Source: Crossaster papposus
Lineage: Eukaryota; Echinodermata; Asteroidea; Velatida; Solasteridae
Direction of reading: 5' to 3'
Assembly (NCBI GenBank): GCA_037893245.1
Contig: JBAIAA010000534.1
Location: forward strand, 372,001-436,000
DNA: 64,000 nucleotides
The notes beneath the pieces are model-generated. The model worked only from the letters and a program-made list of their open reading frames with translations, was not told the origin of the DNA and did not search any database. This document shows positions 24,301 to 37,031 of this stretch, one piece after another (within the stretch, counting starts at the first letter, position 1; every line of letters begins with the position of its first letter). A program made the position numbers and the translations under genes.

Positions 24301-25973
24301 CTCAAGTCTGCCGATGCCTAATCCAGAAGAAGCCTACCAAGCCGGTCAGAGCTCCTCTTGTCAACATCACCACGACCCAGCCATTCGAATTAGTAGCCAT
24401 AGACTACGTACACCTGGAGAAGAGCAAGGGTGGCTTTGAATATATTTTGGTTGTCATTGACCACTTCACCAGGTTTGCACAGGCCTATCCAACCAAGAAC
24501 AAGAGTGGGAAGACAGCAGCTGACATAATCTTCAATGATTACATCCTGAAGTTTGGGTTCCCAAAGAAACTTCATCACGACCAAGGGCGCGAGTTTGAAA
24601 ATCATCTCTTTGCTAGACTTGAAGAGTACTCTGGGATAAGTCACTCCCGCACCACGCCATACCACCCCCAGGGCAACGGACAGGTGGAACGTTTCAATCG
24701 GACCCTGCTGGGCATGTTGCGAACACTGCCTGAAACCCAGAAGTCTGACTGGAAGTCCGGAGTCAACAAGGTAGTGCACGCATACAACTGCACCAAGCAT
24801 GAAACGACGGAGTACTCCCCATTCTATCTTCTATTCGGCAGGCATCCACGTCTTCCCATTGACCTTGCCTTCGGGTTCGAGAAGAAGGAAGAGCAGGAAG
24901 TTTCTAGTAGAGAATATTCTTCACGCTGGCAAATGGAGATGCAAGAAGCATACAGGATCGCGTCAGAGAATTCTCAACAGACTGGCCAGCGGAGCAAAGC
25001 CTACTACGATCGCAGGGCACGGAGCACTATCTTGATGCCTGGAGACCGGGTTCTCATCAAAAACCTCGAAAGGACAGAGGGCCCATCTAAACTCAAGTCC
25101 TACTGGGAAGATAGAGTATACAAGGTAGTTACCCAGAAGGGTAATGACATCCCTGTGTACAAAGTGGAACCAGAGAGTGGCCAGGGTAGAACAAGAATAC
25201 TGCATCGTAATCTGCTACTACCCTGTGACTTCATCAGTAGTAGACCGAACCAGAACGATAGACCACAGCAGGGCCTGCCCCAAAGCAAGGGACACACTAC
25301 ACGCAAAACCAGAACAGTTGCAGAGACCCAGCAGCCCGATGTCACCATCAGTGATGACGAGGAGAATTACGAAGTCATTCTTATTCACCCACCTGATGTA
25401 ACCGCAATTCCCGAAGCTCACAGCCCCATCAACCCACCTCTGCATCAAGGTACACCTATGGATGATACTGCCAAAACAGCTGGAGAACACCCAGTAGTCA
25501 TCGGCAGTTTACCGGAGGAGGACACGGCTATTGAGAACGTAGCTGTTCAAGAGGCGGTCGAGGATGCAGCTGTTGAGGACGTAGCAGTTAAAGAGGTGGC
25601 TGATGAGGACTTAGCTGTTGAAGAGGCGGCTGTTCAGGATGCGGCTGATGAGAACGTCGCTGTTGAAGAGGCAGCTGTTCAGGATGCGACTGTTGAAGAT
25701 GCAGCTGTGGACGTGGCTGCTGATGACACACATCGACCCACGCGAACCAGACAGCCCCCAATTATGCTGACGTATGATTGTCTGGGGACCCCTACCTGCC
25801 AACCCACAATTCTGCATGCTGCCCAAATACCTCGGATGGCTTACCAGTATCAGTATCCTGTGCAGCCTGCCTGGCACCAGACTGCGCCATGGCGACCTAC
25901 TGTACCAACGCCGTCACCATGGTTCTATCACCAACCGAACTGGGTGCCTCATCAAAATGTCACGATGCCCTGA
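21264..25973 (+). CDS. pol: Retrotransposon Pol polyprotein: protease, reverse transcriptase, RNase H, integrase
   Basis: The open frame runs from before 21234 and is probably entered by -1 frameshift near 21264, making a Gag-Pol fusion. Numbering from the Met at 21234: an aspartic protease motif DTGAQ at 85-89; a reverse transcriptase with the YLDD active site at 546-549; a Lys/Gln-rich linker; RNase H with its first catalytic Asp at about 728; an integrase zinc finger whose cysteines are C-R-C rather than CX2C; and a DD35E core at D1057, D1116 and E1152. After the integrase comes a basic region, then an unusual tail. The tail has acidic Ala-Val-Glu/Asp repeats (about 1425-1500) and a Pro/Trp/Tyr/Gln-rich end. 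No internal stop is seen over 1579 codons. Confidence 0.95.
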   Translation, partial: RQVGTRRGHVTAHPSSQSPVKSNHRPQSRVPESVSLLSLSAKHLPRHQSKLVKLVGPKCIICCYLAGRETEALWDTGAQVSLVSASWVRQHMPGSQIHPVSDLLDSNTLLISTANNAQLPYDGYVEVDFELMNSSPQRKSLLIPVLVTSDHLENPIIGSNVLQELVRDQRCPSDSLLTAMWNAFSSSRKEDITALVNLLQEPEPSQLCTLKVGRKDVIVQKGSCASIQCRAHTGSTEAITVMFESDLQAQWPEGLEVDDAVLTIPKGNSCRVNIVMTNPTKHDIVLRRKTPLGTLQLIQSVISGEIQPHPETQMDGRKQPVNAASVSVDLGWIPPVDLAHLPETQRSIAMKMIKEEAGAFVRTEQDMGCINELQMKITLNDKTPVQRTYQSIPRPLYREVKEYILDLLQRGWIQKSSSSYSSPVVCVRKKDGSLRLCVDYRQLNLKTITDRQPIPRIQDVLDNLGGNRWFTTVDQGKAYHQGFMDEESRHLTAFVTPWGLHEWLRIPFGLKNAPAVYQRHMEACLDDLNNEICTIYLDDVLIYSATFEDHVERVRRVLQRMQEHGMKLRPAKCSFFQSQVRYLGRIVSENGHSMDQKENTALDALRLKRPVTVGEVQKLLGLVGYYRRYIPNFSIRAKAMYDLLKVAKPVTQEYQPKHRHQKSQKQKTQKQKCQRHRNDPVQWERRHQEALEDILDCLHQPPVMAYPDFSLPFVLHTDASQDGLGAVLYQKQDGRLRVIGFGSRTLTPAEQNYHMHSGKLEFLALKWAVTEHFRDYLYYATHTTVYTDNNPLTYVLTTARLNATGHRWVAELADFSLDIRYRPGKANGDADTLSRIPHNIEQLDASHTEEVSLEVLQATAQGIAAQFHGQTAWMNMLSIKEPIAEAAQPGESLLKQFSRQEIRLAQEEDHAIGRVLRYKSLGRWPTRAERQGEPKTVTTLMHEWGKFHVDEEGILWRKTGTRTQLVLPQQLKQLVYTELHVNAGHLGSERVAHLARERFYWPHMAAEIEHFITQVCRCLIQKKPTKPVRAPLVNITTTQPFELVAIDYVHLEKSKGGFEYILVVIDHFTRFAQAYPTKNKSGKTAADIIFNDYILKFGFPKKLHHDQGREFENHLFARLEEYSGISHSRTTPYHPQGNGQVERFNRTLLGMLRTLPETQKSDWKSGVNKVVHAYNCTKHETTEYSPFYLLFGRHPRLPIDLAFGFEKKEEQEVSSREYSSRWQMEMQEAYRIASENSQQTGQRSKAYYDRRARSTILMPGDRVLIKNLERTEGPSKLKSYWEDRVYKVVTQKGNDIPVYKVEPESGQGRTRILHRNLLLPCDFISSRPNQNDRPQQGLPQSKGHTTRKTRTVAETQQPDVTISDDEENYEVILIHPPDVTAIPEAHSPINPPLHQGTPMDDTAKTAGEHPVVIGSLPEEDTAIENVAVQEAVEDAAVEDVAVKEVADEDLAVEEAAVQDAADENVAVEEAAVQDATVEDAAVDVAADDTHRPTRTRQPPIMLTYDCLGTPTCQPTILHAAQIPRMAYQYQYPVQPAWHQTAPWRPTVPTPSPWFYHQPNWVPHQNVTMP

Positions 25974-26378
25974 GGTATTGAGATGACCTGGGTACTGAAA
26001 TGACTTGTATAGGCCAATAGCCGTACCCAGCATCGTTTCTACGAGCCGGAAGTGTGATAGAAGTCTTGGCCGCCGGATACAGCAGACAGAGTACCAAAGC
26101 CATGTGCACTAGTTTAGTGAATGTTGCGCAACAAAGATGAGATTGTACATGGACCTGTAACCCGGAACACTCTACTAAGCAACAATGTTGCATACCAGCC
26201 AATATCGGAGTCTACTCGACTTAGGATGATGTGTCATTGGAACTTGATCACTTCCAGCAGCACTTCATCAGATGGACTGTGTACGTTCTAGTAGTTATGC
26301 CAAGACTCGTTTCATCATGTTCCGCATAGAACAGACATGAAAGAATGTCGAGACGACATTCATTTCTGGAGGGGAGTG
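25974..26378 (+). other. Retrotransposon 3' untranslated region with polypurine tract
   Basis: About 400 bp between the pol stop and the 3' LTR holds no ORF with recognisable content, so there is no env gene. It ends in GGAGGGGAGTG directly before the LTR TG; GGAGGGGAG is the polypurine tract that would prime plus-strand DNA. Confidence 0.8.
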
Positions 26379-27520
26379 TGTAGAGCCCTGTGTATTAAGC
26401 CACACACAGACACTTTTGGTATAGTCCAAAGATCTGGGTCACAGATCAATTATACCCCTCTCCCCGTACAATTTTGGTATAGTCCAAAGATCTGGGTCGG
26501 TATGTCTGCATGCCCTTTCACTTCTATACTGTTCTAGTAAGTGAATGGACATGCTCTCATGCTTTCTCCCTTCTTTGTCCTATATTTCAGGTATGTGTTA
26601 ACTTTTCTTATCTCATTTAGATATTGTAAAAAGAGAATTGTTCATGAATGCTGTCTTCAAGGTAATTCCTTCTTGATAAATTTAGTAATGATTGAACATA
26701 AAGATTACCAAGTTTAGAGATTTAGTTGTTCGTTACATGTAGAACATTGAGGTAGGTTTGGGTTAGAAACTGTATAAGAATTATCCTTACTTTCATTTAA
26801 TTAACTAAAGAACATAAAGTTATTCTAAATAGAAGAAGTTCATTAATACTTTGAAGCTGAAAGAGTTTGATTTGACACTTTGTATTTACCCTGAATGTAT
26901 TTGATAGGAACTGCAAGAAAGTTATGAATGTAGTCCTCATCATTGTATACTTCATGTACTTGTAAATGCAAGAATAGTGAAAGTTGTTCAGTTACAAAGT
27001 TGTGTAGATAAAGTTGGGTTGAATGCAGGCACGCGTGTGGCTGGAAAGAGTGAATAGGGCCTACGCTGTACATGTACTAATAGTAGGTGACCCATGGAGG
27101 AATGTTCTTATTTCCCAAGGGTGGATGGGTGGCCAAAGTCTAGAACAATGACAGCTGTGTTCACAATTAGGGAGTATGGCCCAGAGCTGGTTGTAGTCAA
27201 GAGTCCGACATCGGGCCACTGGAATTTGGAGTGTTGTTACTCCATAGTTTATTTAGGTGGTTATTAGTTTCGGCCACACGGTTTTAATGTTTTGTTTCTT
27301 GACTATTAGTTTTTGTGAATTAAGTGATTTAATTATTTAGTATTTAGCTGAGCACAAGTTTATGATGATTTTATATATTCTTCATCGTGTTTATAGTTAT
27401 AGTTCATGATTTGAATATTAAACACTTCTATACTGTTCTAGTAAGTGAATGGACATGCTCTCATGCTTTCTCCCTTCTTTGTCCTATATTTCAGTAAAAC
27501 TGTCCGAGAACCATGTAACA
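26379..27520 (+). repeat. 3' LTR (1142 bp)
   Basis: Same sequence as 18689-19830 apart from one substitution found by eye, including both internal duplications. It is followed by CAAC, the target duplication. Confidence 0.96.
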
Positions 27521-27580
27521 CAACGTTACTGATTAAAGAACATAACCTCAGCATCCAATTGGTAATATTCTATTATTGTA

Positions 27581-27581
<1 letters not shown>

Positions 27582-27612
<31 letters not shown>
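27582..27612. repeat. (TAA)n microsatellite
   Basis: About ten units of AAT/TAA, 60 bp after the 3' LTR target duplication. A (GAT)n run follows at about 27896-27915. Confidence 0.9.
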
Positions 27613-29356
27613 CGAAAATGGTACATTTGGGAGACCTCTCCATAATAACGTGCATAATTTTCCATTCTTTATTGTAACCTAACCCGTTTTTACCTAGGGC
27701 TTTTCCCACGAAATTTCATATTTATGCATTTTGGACCCTACTCTGTCGATCTGGACTGTTAAATGTTTAAAAATGTATCTCCTTCCTGTAGTTGGAACGT
27801 TAGGGAGACCTCGAAATGTCTCCCTAATTACCATGGTCTCCCTAATGTTGTTAAAATTACGCAAAATGGTCTCCCAAAGGGTACTTATTCCAAGATAATG
27901 ATGATGATGATGACGATGGTGTTACTAAGAAGGTTGACCTCATTGGGATGACTCGTATCATGAAAAAAATATTAAGAAGGCAACAGACTGTATGGCAAGC
28001 GTGTATAGTCTCTTTTTCAGATTTGCCAAGTGATGTAAGTTATGTTAAACTTTTTGCGAGGCTTCGGTAACACTGAGTGTTATCTCTCATTAAAAGAAAA
28101 ACCAACATTCCCACTAATTAAAATACTACTTTCCGTTGTTAAACAGGCATAAATTCTTTCCAAATATTTGTTATTTGTATAAATCAACATGTCTAAATTG
28201 ATGTGTATACGAAAAACATCCTTTATCTGAGTCTGAAAATTAATTTACGAAAGCTTTAAATGCACCGTTTTGATGTATATTTTAGGGCAAATGTAAAATG
28301 TTAGCGGGATCCAACCCCCCCCCCCCCCTATATTTACTAATTTAAAGGCTTGCGTGTCGATACTATATGCTTACCCGTAGGCCCCCTACACGTGACCTTA
28401 AATATCCAGTCCGTCAGGACGCTATCATCAAAATTACATACAAGTAAATTATGACGGCGAAAAAGTACCTTTAAAATGAATTTAAAAAAAAAACTCCTGT
28501 CGAACACGACTCTCGACGTATAAGACGCCCGAAGGTTGGATAACCGGATTGCAACCAGTTGAAGCAGGTACAACAAAAGGTCGAGTGTGGCAGTGGGAGT
28601 TGTGTAATTCGCATCGGTTGAACCCGAACCCGACATCAATTCCTTGTGTCATATTAAAGCCAATTTGGTTGGCGTATTGAAGCTCCCTCTTGCGCTCAAA
28701 CTTAAAGAGTAATTAAAGCCTCGAGTCGCTTTACCCTTTAATTGACATTTACACTAGAGCGTGTATAACTAGAGCTTGTTATAAGTCATTGACATTAAAA
28801 AATAAAATCGGCTTTGGTCGTCAACAACTCGTCTACTTACGATTGAGATAGGCTATTGGTCAGACTTAGACAACACCTCTGGGAATTGCGCTAGTTGACG
28901 TGATTGGTTTGTTGATGCGTCCCGTATCAAAATACAGCAAAGGCGCGGACAAGACGTCCCGACTACATTATTGCCGCCATCAGGCTTAACGAGTTCGACA
29001 AACAAAATTAGTTTTGTTTTTCCCGATATTTGCTATGATTACAGAGTGTGTTCGAATTGAGCTGTACATTATAAAACAAATTGGGCAATTTTAATTCCCG
29101 TATCTTCTCTTTGTGTACTATATCCAAGGCATATATAAAGTTCGATGCCAAATCCTTATGTACCTTGACGGGGTGTATCCTACCCTTAAACATTTGGCGT
29201 TCCACGAGTGATTTCTGTGTGGCAGTATATATTTGGGCGCACCCATAGCCGCTGTCGTGAAGCCTGATGGTCCAGGATCTGGTTGCGTAGCTGGCAGAGC
29301 TGACAGAGCTGCCCGACTGATCTGGAGCTAGCAGATCAATAACATCGTTATAGTTC

Positions 29357-29749
29357 TTAAAGGTAGTAGGCCTATACACCATTTGCAGATATCGAAAATA
29401 TTTACTTCTGAATTATTAATAAATACCTTACTCAATTGAAAGTAAATAATGATTCTAGGCATTCAGCAAAAGGATTGCGCTAGATATCCTATAATTATTT
29501 TAAAAAAATGAATTTTATAAAGAAAAATTCGCTCTCGCCGGACGGCGAGAGCGAAAAAACAAAGATAACATAAGAATAACTGCTCGACCCCGGTTGAAAA
29601 CAAACGCTGTTTTTCGTGCTTTTCTCGGCATCCATGATTGTAAAACTTCGGAAAAGTCAGTTAAACGATATTTACTATGAAATACAACCCCCCAAATCTA
29701 CCCATTCATGATAATTCAAGCAATTACCAATGGTGTATACTACCTTTAA
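29357..29749 (-). mobile_element. MITE family A, copy 6
   Basis: Complete copy with TTAA edges; the palindrome reads GCTCTCGCCGGACGGCGAGA. A lone family A terminus (GGTGTATCCTACCCTTAAA) lies just outside at about 29172-29190, a remnant of another copy. Confidence 0.9.
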
Positions 29750-30603
29750 GCTTCGTCCATAGTAATAAGATCTTGTAGGATATACGTAACATACCGCTCA
29801 CAAAAGGAATGCACTGAGGATTCGAACTTCGGGCGCGGTTAATAAAGGGTCCTCTTAACTGGGACAAAACATACCGGCGACAGGTGCAATCTCACATAAG
29901 GCCGAGGTGCTTGGGATAGCAAGGTAAAACTATATATCGAGCGGTCGTGCTGATAAACCCGTCCAGAGTAATTAACAGAAATATAGATAAGAATCAAAAT
30001 CGTGTGCCCGTTCATCGCCGCTTGCAGTTACTGTAGCCCAGTTTGTTTGGAGAAAAAATTTGCCTCCATTTTCTCTCCTTCAGTTGCTTATCAGTAAACT
30101 ACAACTGTTGAAAACTAGCTACTTTATTATGGTTACGGCTTAATTCCCGACATTTCGTCAATTATAGGACATCGTGAGGGTTACAATGATCAGTCGACAA
30201 AACAACCCGTGTCCACAGTCGTCAGCTGGCCGCCACAATAATTAAGGCCCATGATTGTTCCAGGTCAACCCTCCTAAATAAAATAAGACTGAAGTATCGA
30301 AGTAAATTACGTCATGCCAAGGCAACGGACCGTATAATGATACACCCTATATCGCATCGCAGGAAGTAATAATGACGCGCATGGAAACTGTATCAATATA
30401 TGTTTTTTAATAGCAATGTTCTAATTTCTTTGGCCCGTTGTCTCCTCGGATATACTGAACACAGAGCCCATTTTAACCCAGACAATGAATGCCTTTTCAA
30501 TACAGTGCCGGATTTAGAGGGGGTTAGGGTTGCAACCACTCCCCCCCCCCAAAAAAAAAATTATAATAAAAAACAAAACAAACAAACAAACAAACTTCCC
30601 CTT

Positions 30604-30632
30604 CCCCCCCCCCCCCCCCCCCCCCCCCCCCC
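30604..30632. repeat. Poly-C tract, about 29 bases
   Basis: The longest of several C/G homopolymers (others at about 15998, 28315, 31190, 33519, 36441, 39363, 40149 and 60346). It follows a CAGTGCCGGATTTAGAGG sequence at 30504 that resembles a hAT-type end. Confidence 0.9.
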
Positions 30633-32100
30633 TTCTTAAAGGCTGGAATTATAACCCCAGAAGGATCTCAGCTTTGGGCAAGGACAGTGATCAGCCATCT
30701 CTTCATTCCAAACCTGACAAGATGGGATTACTTGGCCGAAACTTGATATCAGTCACTAAAGCGCATTACAATATATCAATTTGTACTCGCTCGGTACGAA
30801 TCATATTGCTTGTATATTCTCGACTCTCCCTGGTAACTTACGGCGCCGTCTTTGTATGTGTCTTAATGCCGGCCTATATACTTGTAGTCCATTATGACCC
30901 AATCTAAGCATTAAGACATTCTGCTAACAGAGCCTATTTCATGGAAATCGCACCGGAGGATTTGGCTTTTCATTTAAGGGGGAGGGGTCCGGTGCCCGCC
31001 TAAGGCCACCGGAACATTGGGTTCCAGATGCTCTGTGGTGCAATCTAAGGTGATTTCTGGCCACTTTCCTCTTAAATTACGTAATACATGTAGCCTACAT
31101 CGATACTACCGATTTTCGGAAGTTTCTTGTTTGTCCAATGAAATAAACGTTGCTCAGCAGCCCAATTGGGGGGAAGGCGGGTGTGGGGGAGGGGGGGGGG
31201 GGGGGGGTTGCAACACCCACACAACAGGTCAAAAATATTACTTGCATGTTCAGGCGTATATACTCACTATTACTGGGAGACAAAGCCAGGGCGTGGTGGT
31301 GTTTTCTTTCCCCGAACCGGCGAGTTGTTTTTTCTCTCCGCGTGTTCGCCACAATCCCAAGTCGTCGTCGACGACAAATAAGAGCTCTCGAGAAGAACAG
31401 AAACCAGGTGCAACCGTACCTGTCAGTATAACGAAGGGATGCCCGGTTAAAAAAACACACAACGATCGAGTAGTATATCGGAGGCGTACTGATATAGCCT
31501 GACTGGTCGAACCCTGTAGTTACAACAGCTGCCGATCACCTGCACGTATAGTACCAAGGCAGGTACGTGCATCTCATGCCACGGATATCGGGCGGGTGAA
31601 TAACAATGATAAAGCAGGCGCAAGGAATGCTGATCACGTGCTTATCTGTTATCGAGAAACCCTCCAGTTACTTGGCGCAGACGCAACTGAATTACAAACG
31701 ACTTTTTGTTTAACTTTTAACTGTTGAATTATCTAAATAAAGATATACAGGTATAATTCGGACAAAACTAAAAACAAAATGGAGCTTTGAAGCAAGTGAT
31801 ATAAAGATTCAAGTAAACGACGTCATTTTTGTTTCGTGGAATCACTCCGATTCTCTTTTCGTATGAAACTCGATTTTTTGTTTAACCTTTGCTGGGGCGT
31901 TTGTCAACAGGGTCCGTAATGCATAGCAGTGATGACGGATTATGGATAGGGCGTCCATCATGCATGTACTACTAAAGCCGGGTTAAAAGCACCTAGCTGA
32001 CAGGTCCCGTGCATCCCACATCAAATTTCAAGGCTATTGGTTATCGTATTAAGCTTCAGTAAACCTGCGTATTTCGGGCAGTGATGGAGGTCTCGAGATC

Positions 32101-32377
32101 TGGGCCCAATTTCATAGCGCTGCTAAGCACACGATTTTCTGCTAACCGAGCCTCCGTCTATTTCATGGGGACCGTAAGCAGTATAAGCACAGCAAAAGGC
32201 ACGCTTAACCTAGCGGAAAAAATTGCTTAAATCAGTGACGTAACAATAGAATCTCCATGCGCGCGCAAACGTTAGCACAAAAACGCCGTGAAATAGCGCT
32301 TAAGGTTAGCAAATTTTTCTGCTAAAGTTAGCACAACTTTTCCGCTAACTGATAAGCAGCGCTATGAAATTGGGCCC
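32101..32377. mobile_element. MITE family C, complete copy
   Basis: TGGGCCCAATTTCATAGCGC to GCGCTATGAAATTGGGCCC, 277 bp. It appears inserted in a GGTCTCG-rich stretch. Confidence 0.85.
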
Positions 32378-32549
32378 TGGTCTCGGTCTTGCGACCATCT
32401 CGAGACCCTTTTTTTTTTAACTCAAAACTGTTCTATCTCTATCGATGTTTGTTTGTATATAGTCTGCCTGATGTTACACCATAATGTCGACCATAGTCTG
32501 GTTCCGGTATTTCGATTTGGTAATGACTTAAACACCATACATTTGTATT

Positions 32550-32730
32550 CATTTTGTTGGTCTCGGTGTCGGAACTTGTGTCATGGTCTCGGTCTCGAAA
32601 GTCTTGGTCTCGGTCTCAAAAGCCTTGTGGTCTCACCGTCTCGGTCTCAAAAGCCCTGGTCTTGGTCTGGAAAGCCTTGATCTTGGTCTCGGCCCCGAAA
32701 GCCTTGGTCTCGGTCTCGACTACAACACTG
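32550..32730. repeat. GGTCTCG minisatellite-like block
   Basis: Degenerate tandem units built on GGTCTCGGTCTCGAAAGCCT; seven or so units can be counted. The chance ORFs here are repeat translations. Confidence 0.8.
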
Positions 32731-33489
32731 ATTTCGGGTCATGAAAATGTCCACTGTCGGTCGTGATGTAATTAATGATGTCTTGGTACGTGAGCAATAA
32801 CAGTTATGGCCCCTTCGAAGATATTTTCAAATGCCAGTGTGTTAGCTGTTCCTTTAGAATTATCTTGAGATAAATTTGTTGCTAGTTCCAGTGTCTGGAC
32901 CAACCTTATTACATGACTATAATGTGTTCCATATCTTATTCACCATCGTCTTTCTGTATTGTTTTGTGAACGTCCTACGAATGCCCGGTAAATTTGCGCA
33001 TCTACTCCATCCCCGTTGGTGTATCTATTCCGTGTGGCGCCCTCAATCGATTTGTTACCCCTCGGACGGCCTGAAAACTGACCGCACTGCCCTGACGGCT
33101 GAGTGGCCGGATATATACGTATAAGCTATACAAGGGATGAACATTGCATACGCGCACTTGTACATGTACAGATTAATCTGACTATATCGTCCTGTGCGTA
33201 AGCCCACATAAACAAATCAGCTAAGGTGAATTTCGCATCGCGTCGCGAATGGTTCCTGACGTCAGATTCGCTTTGCTTTCGAATTGAAAAAAATTGGGGG
33301 TGTGAGTAGCAAGGCGGGGGTACCTAGACAGACTGGTAAAATACTCCAGAGACACCCACCTTCCATGTACAACTTAGTGCCAAACCCTTTAGGGGTAAAA
33401 CGAACTCAAAAATAAGCTTCTTTTCGAACTTGGCTCCAAGACTAAGGAAGGGTGTTGTTCACATTAGAAACCGTTCTTCCCATGGGGGA

Positions 33490-33665
33490 TGTACGTCCAG
33501 TGGCGGATCATACGTGGGGGGGGGGGGGGGGGGGGTTATGCTGCCCCCCAAAAAAATCCCGGGGGGCATGCTTTACAGGTTTAATGCCCCAGACCCTCCT
33601 AGCAAGGCGTGCCTTTTCCACGCTCAGGTAAACCCTTCCCTTTAAAACCTAGATCCGCCACTGAC
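33490..33665. mobile_element. Short hAT-like MITE with a poly-G tract
   Basis: CCAGTGGCGGATCATACG on the left and CCTAGATCCGCCACTG on the right form inverted CAGTGGCGGATC termini. CAGTG-type ends are common in hAT elements. I could not confirm an 8-bp target duplication. It contains a run of about 20 G. Confidence 0.7.
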
Positions 33666-36476
33666 GCTGTTGGTGTTACGTGCCGCGCTACGTTCATTTT
33701 ATCGTATACCATAATACCGTGGGATTGCTTTGTCTGTTTGCTGACTCTTCACGTAGCGGGAACCAGACACTTAAATTGAAGTCTGGTATAAGATGGCGTC
33801 GACATTGAGCCCCTAACCTTTTCTTCCCGCTGAGGGGGTAGGCCTATTGTGCACGGAGGCCATATACTATGATGCACTCTTGTTAATTTCAATGGAAAGG
33901 CTGTCAGTTTGTACCCGCAGAAAAGAGAGATACCTGCAAAACACAAATGTAGGACACTTGGTAAACTCGCCTAATACGCTGCACTTAAAAGAGTGTGATT
34001 AGATTCTTCTCGCTGTTGGGCTGTTTTAGACGTCGCGTGATGCCCGTAGCTTTTTGCGCACTTTATCTTTCTCCATACACACAGTCGAGTCATGGTATAG
34101 AGACCGAGCACTTCAGGACTCACTCGAGGAAAAAGTGTAATAATCCGGGAGATAACGGGGGTAGCTCACACAAACGACAGAACGACGTGTGTAAACCCTA
34201 CATTAATACAATTCCTGTGTAGCTTTGTGTGTGTGTTACAATCAGTGTGCCCACTCAATATTATATATTTTTAAGATCAGCATCAAAACAATTTCAAGAA
34301 TTGCCAAGCCTACGCAAATCATCACACACCCTTGTGTAAAATACATGAACGTAGCATATAGGGCCTACTCTTTTGAGAAACAATTGTGTATAGAAATAAT
34401 AGGCTTTTCTGAACTTTAAAGCTGTTTATCTTATAATTCGGTTGTCAGGGTTTTATCACTAAATCTTTCCCTTAAGGGAGATAGGGTAAGGTAGATAATT
34501 ATGTAAATGATACATCATTTTAAAGCCGAGAACCTAGGGAATTTGAAAAAAAGCAAAATCTAAAAAACTAATTTTTTTTCAGTTTGTCCGGGTTTCGTTG
34601 GAGCAGGTCACCTATGATTAAAGGTAGACAGGTATTTTTCAACCGGACATGACACCTGGGCTTCTGTAAAATTAAAAAGTCAGGGGGTGGGGAAGGGGCT
34701 TAAGTTTTAACACACCGAAGCGGCCTTAACATTGCAAGTGGATAAGCCGCTATACCATATAGTTATTAAATTGAAAATAAAAATCACACCGTAAAAAAAG
34801 TCAAACTATAGTCCTAATTGCAAAAGTTCAAAAAAACGACATGCAATATATTGGTTGGCACTTTTGGGAAATCTTTTCAGATTTGTTTTCTTCAAGTTTT
34901 TAAGATGGTTATCAATTTTGTTAAGATCTTGAAAGAAATGTCAAGCATGCAGCGACAACACTGGTTACATTATACCAAGCCAATGGGAGCTCAACAGGCA
35001 AGGGCTTATACGCATGTCGCCCAAGATTGCCTCCCTGTATTACTAGCTCTCCGTCCATCACACACGAACCGAACTGAGCTGCAGGGTGCAATTTCACGGA
35101 GATGATGCTGCCAAGCAGAAATAAACTATTTTTGGAAATTCAGGGGGTCAACAAACAAACACTTTTATACACAAAAAAATAGGTCTGCAAACGAGAAAGG
35201 GTAGATTTTCGAAGCTCCTGGGCCCGCGCGCGCCACTGAACTGGAAGTCTGAATTTATAAACGCGACGAACGCACATTGGCCAAACAACCGCAACATGAA
35301 TATAATAGTTGGAATGTTAAGATGTTGCTTGCTCGTAGGCTGCAATAGAGAAATGACAACATCGATTTGTCTGACGGCGACATATTGAATGCGCAAACTG
35401 TCACAATTTGTGTTACGAGTGAACTTTCCCGAGTTCTCTTTACTTTATGGGGTGGCGGGTTTAACTAACAACATGACTCAGTGGGATGACCTGGTCTGAC
35501 TCCTGATAACGACGACTCGGTATTAACTGGTGATATACCTCTCCTATCGTCATTTGTATTCTTTATTTTACTCAGATTATCCACTCTCGATGGTCAAGTA
35601 TATAGCCTGCACAGCATTGCCTAGAAAGCCATATCTGTCTATAAGCCACTTTAGGGACAAACTGAGATGTACGGGGAGCCTTGCCCGACCAAGCAGCGGT
35701 AAGCTAGCTGGCTATTTTCTTACCTCTTACTCGTTTTTAATCCGTTGCCCCAGGACGCTGCCGACCGGCAAGCCGCTCGGTCGGTATTATGAACCCAGGT
35801 CCTGCGTAGTATAGGCCTACTGTACGTGCTCAGAAAATCTTGAAGCTCGAGCTGATCAACAATACTTCATAGCTCAGACACCCTCTATTAATTCTGTACG
35901 AATCTTTGAGACGGAGACAGTGCCGCAGACAGTCCCACAGGTAGATCATTATCAGGTTATTTGTGAAAGTTCGCAAAGATGGTTATCCTGATTTTAAGTT
36001 ACCTCAAAAAAGTGGTGAAAACATAATTTGTCAAGCTACCCGAGTGCCTTCCTCTGGTTTTAAATTTAAAATAATTTTGGAATTTGAATACTGAATTAAT
36101 TCAAAATAGTCTAAGTTAGAGTCAAAGTGTTGAACTATTACAGTCAACAACCCCAATGTTTTTTAGCGCACCCCTAGTGCATGTTCGAAACTCCTCTCAA
36201 ATAATGTGGCATTTCAAACTTAAAGACGGGGAATTACAAGGGAGGGCACACTCTAGACAATTCAGATGAGGATGGCCAACGGCCTAGTTCGAAGACCCGA
36301 GACTGGCTTCAACTGCAAAGTGAAACTTGATAATAGGGTTGCCGGCTCATCTTTGTCATCATTTTTTCCTCTTTTCCTCTTCCAGCGGCTTATGTTCTCA
36401 GACTTCTCAAGTGTGACCCAGAGCGACATCCAAGTATTATACCCCCCCCCCCCCCCGCCCACCCCCTCACAATAGA

Positions 36477-37031
36477 CGCATGCGCATAAATAGGCCGGGA
36501 GGCAAGAAGCGAAATTGGCCTATTGAAAATGTACAGTGGTCCAAAGAATTTAGAAATTTTCTCTCAATTTCTCCCAAAAAAATTCCAATTGTCTTCGAAA
36601 AGTCCCTGAAAACACCATAGGTATTACTTTTTGGACTAAACGGGGTTTTTTTGTAGAAAATCAAGTTTTTAAAAACGATTTTGTCGAATTGCAGGCACTA
36701 AATATCGGCGCGATTTACAGCTTTCGCTGGCGCGGCATAAAAAGATGCAATTCTGCCCACAATGTGGTGGATGGTACCCTGAAAAACCTCACAGTATTCT
36801 CTTTGACTCGTGGGGAATAGAGCCTTGCAGGACGAAATCGGTTTTTTTAAGTTTTGTATTTTTGTATAAAAAAACACCCATTTAGATCAGAAAGTAATAT
36901 ACCTATGATGATATCTGGGACTTTTCCAGGACAAATTCTGGAGAAATTGAGAATAAATGGCAAATCGTTTTAGACTCCTGTACATTTTCAATGGGTCGAT
37001 TTCGCTTCTTGCCTGTTTATGCGCATGCGTA
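36477..37031. mobile_element. Nearly palindromic fold-back element, 555 bp
   Basis: ACGCATGCGCATAAATAGGC at the left and the inverse (GCCTGTTTATGCGCATGCGT) at the right. Complementarity, with mismatches, continues toward the centre through GGCAAGAAGCGAAATTGG, CTCAATTTCTCC and GAAAAGTCCC. Arms are about 220 bp. Confidence 0.82.

Larger units (their letters stand above)
18689..27520 (+). mobile_element. Full-length Ty3/gypsy LTR retrotransposon
   Basis: An 8.8-kb element bounded by two 1142-bp TG...CA LTRs and flanked by the 4-bp direct repeat CAAC (18685-18688 and 27521-27524), the expected target-site duplication. Internal order is primer binding site, gag, pol (protease, reverse transcriptase, RNase H, integrase) and polypurine tract; integrase after RNase H is the Ty3/gypsy order. 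Both ORFs are open, and the LTRs differ at only one position that I could find (A at about 18967 against T at about 26657). The insertion is therefore recent and the element looks structurally competent. The coding part is visibly less AT-rich than the surrounding DNA. No envelope ORF is present between pol and the 3' LTR. Confidence 0.96.

Noticed and set aside
28337..28639. 100-codon minus-strand ORF with one hydrophobic segment
   Set aside because: No partner exon, no motif and a low-complexity poly-A/T stretch inside; not enough to call a gene.
29008..29382. 124-codon minus-strand ORF
   Set aside because: It begins inside the terminus of a family A MITE and contains another MITE end; no recognisable domain.
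30530..30907. Proline-run ORFs
   Set aside because: Translations of poly-C tracts.
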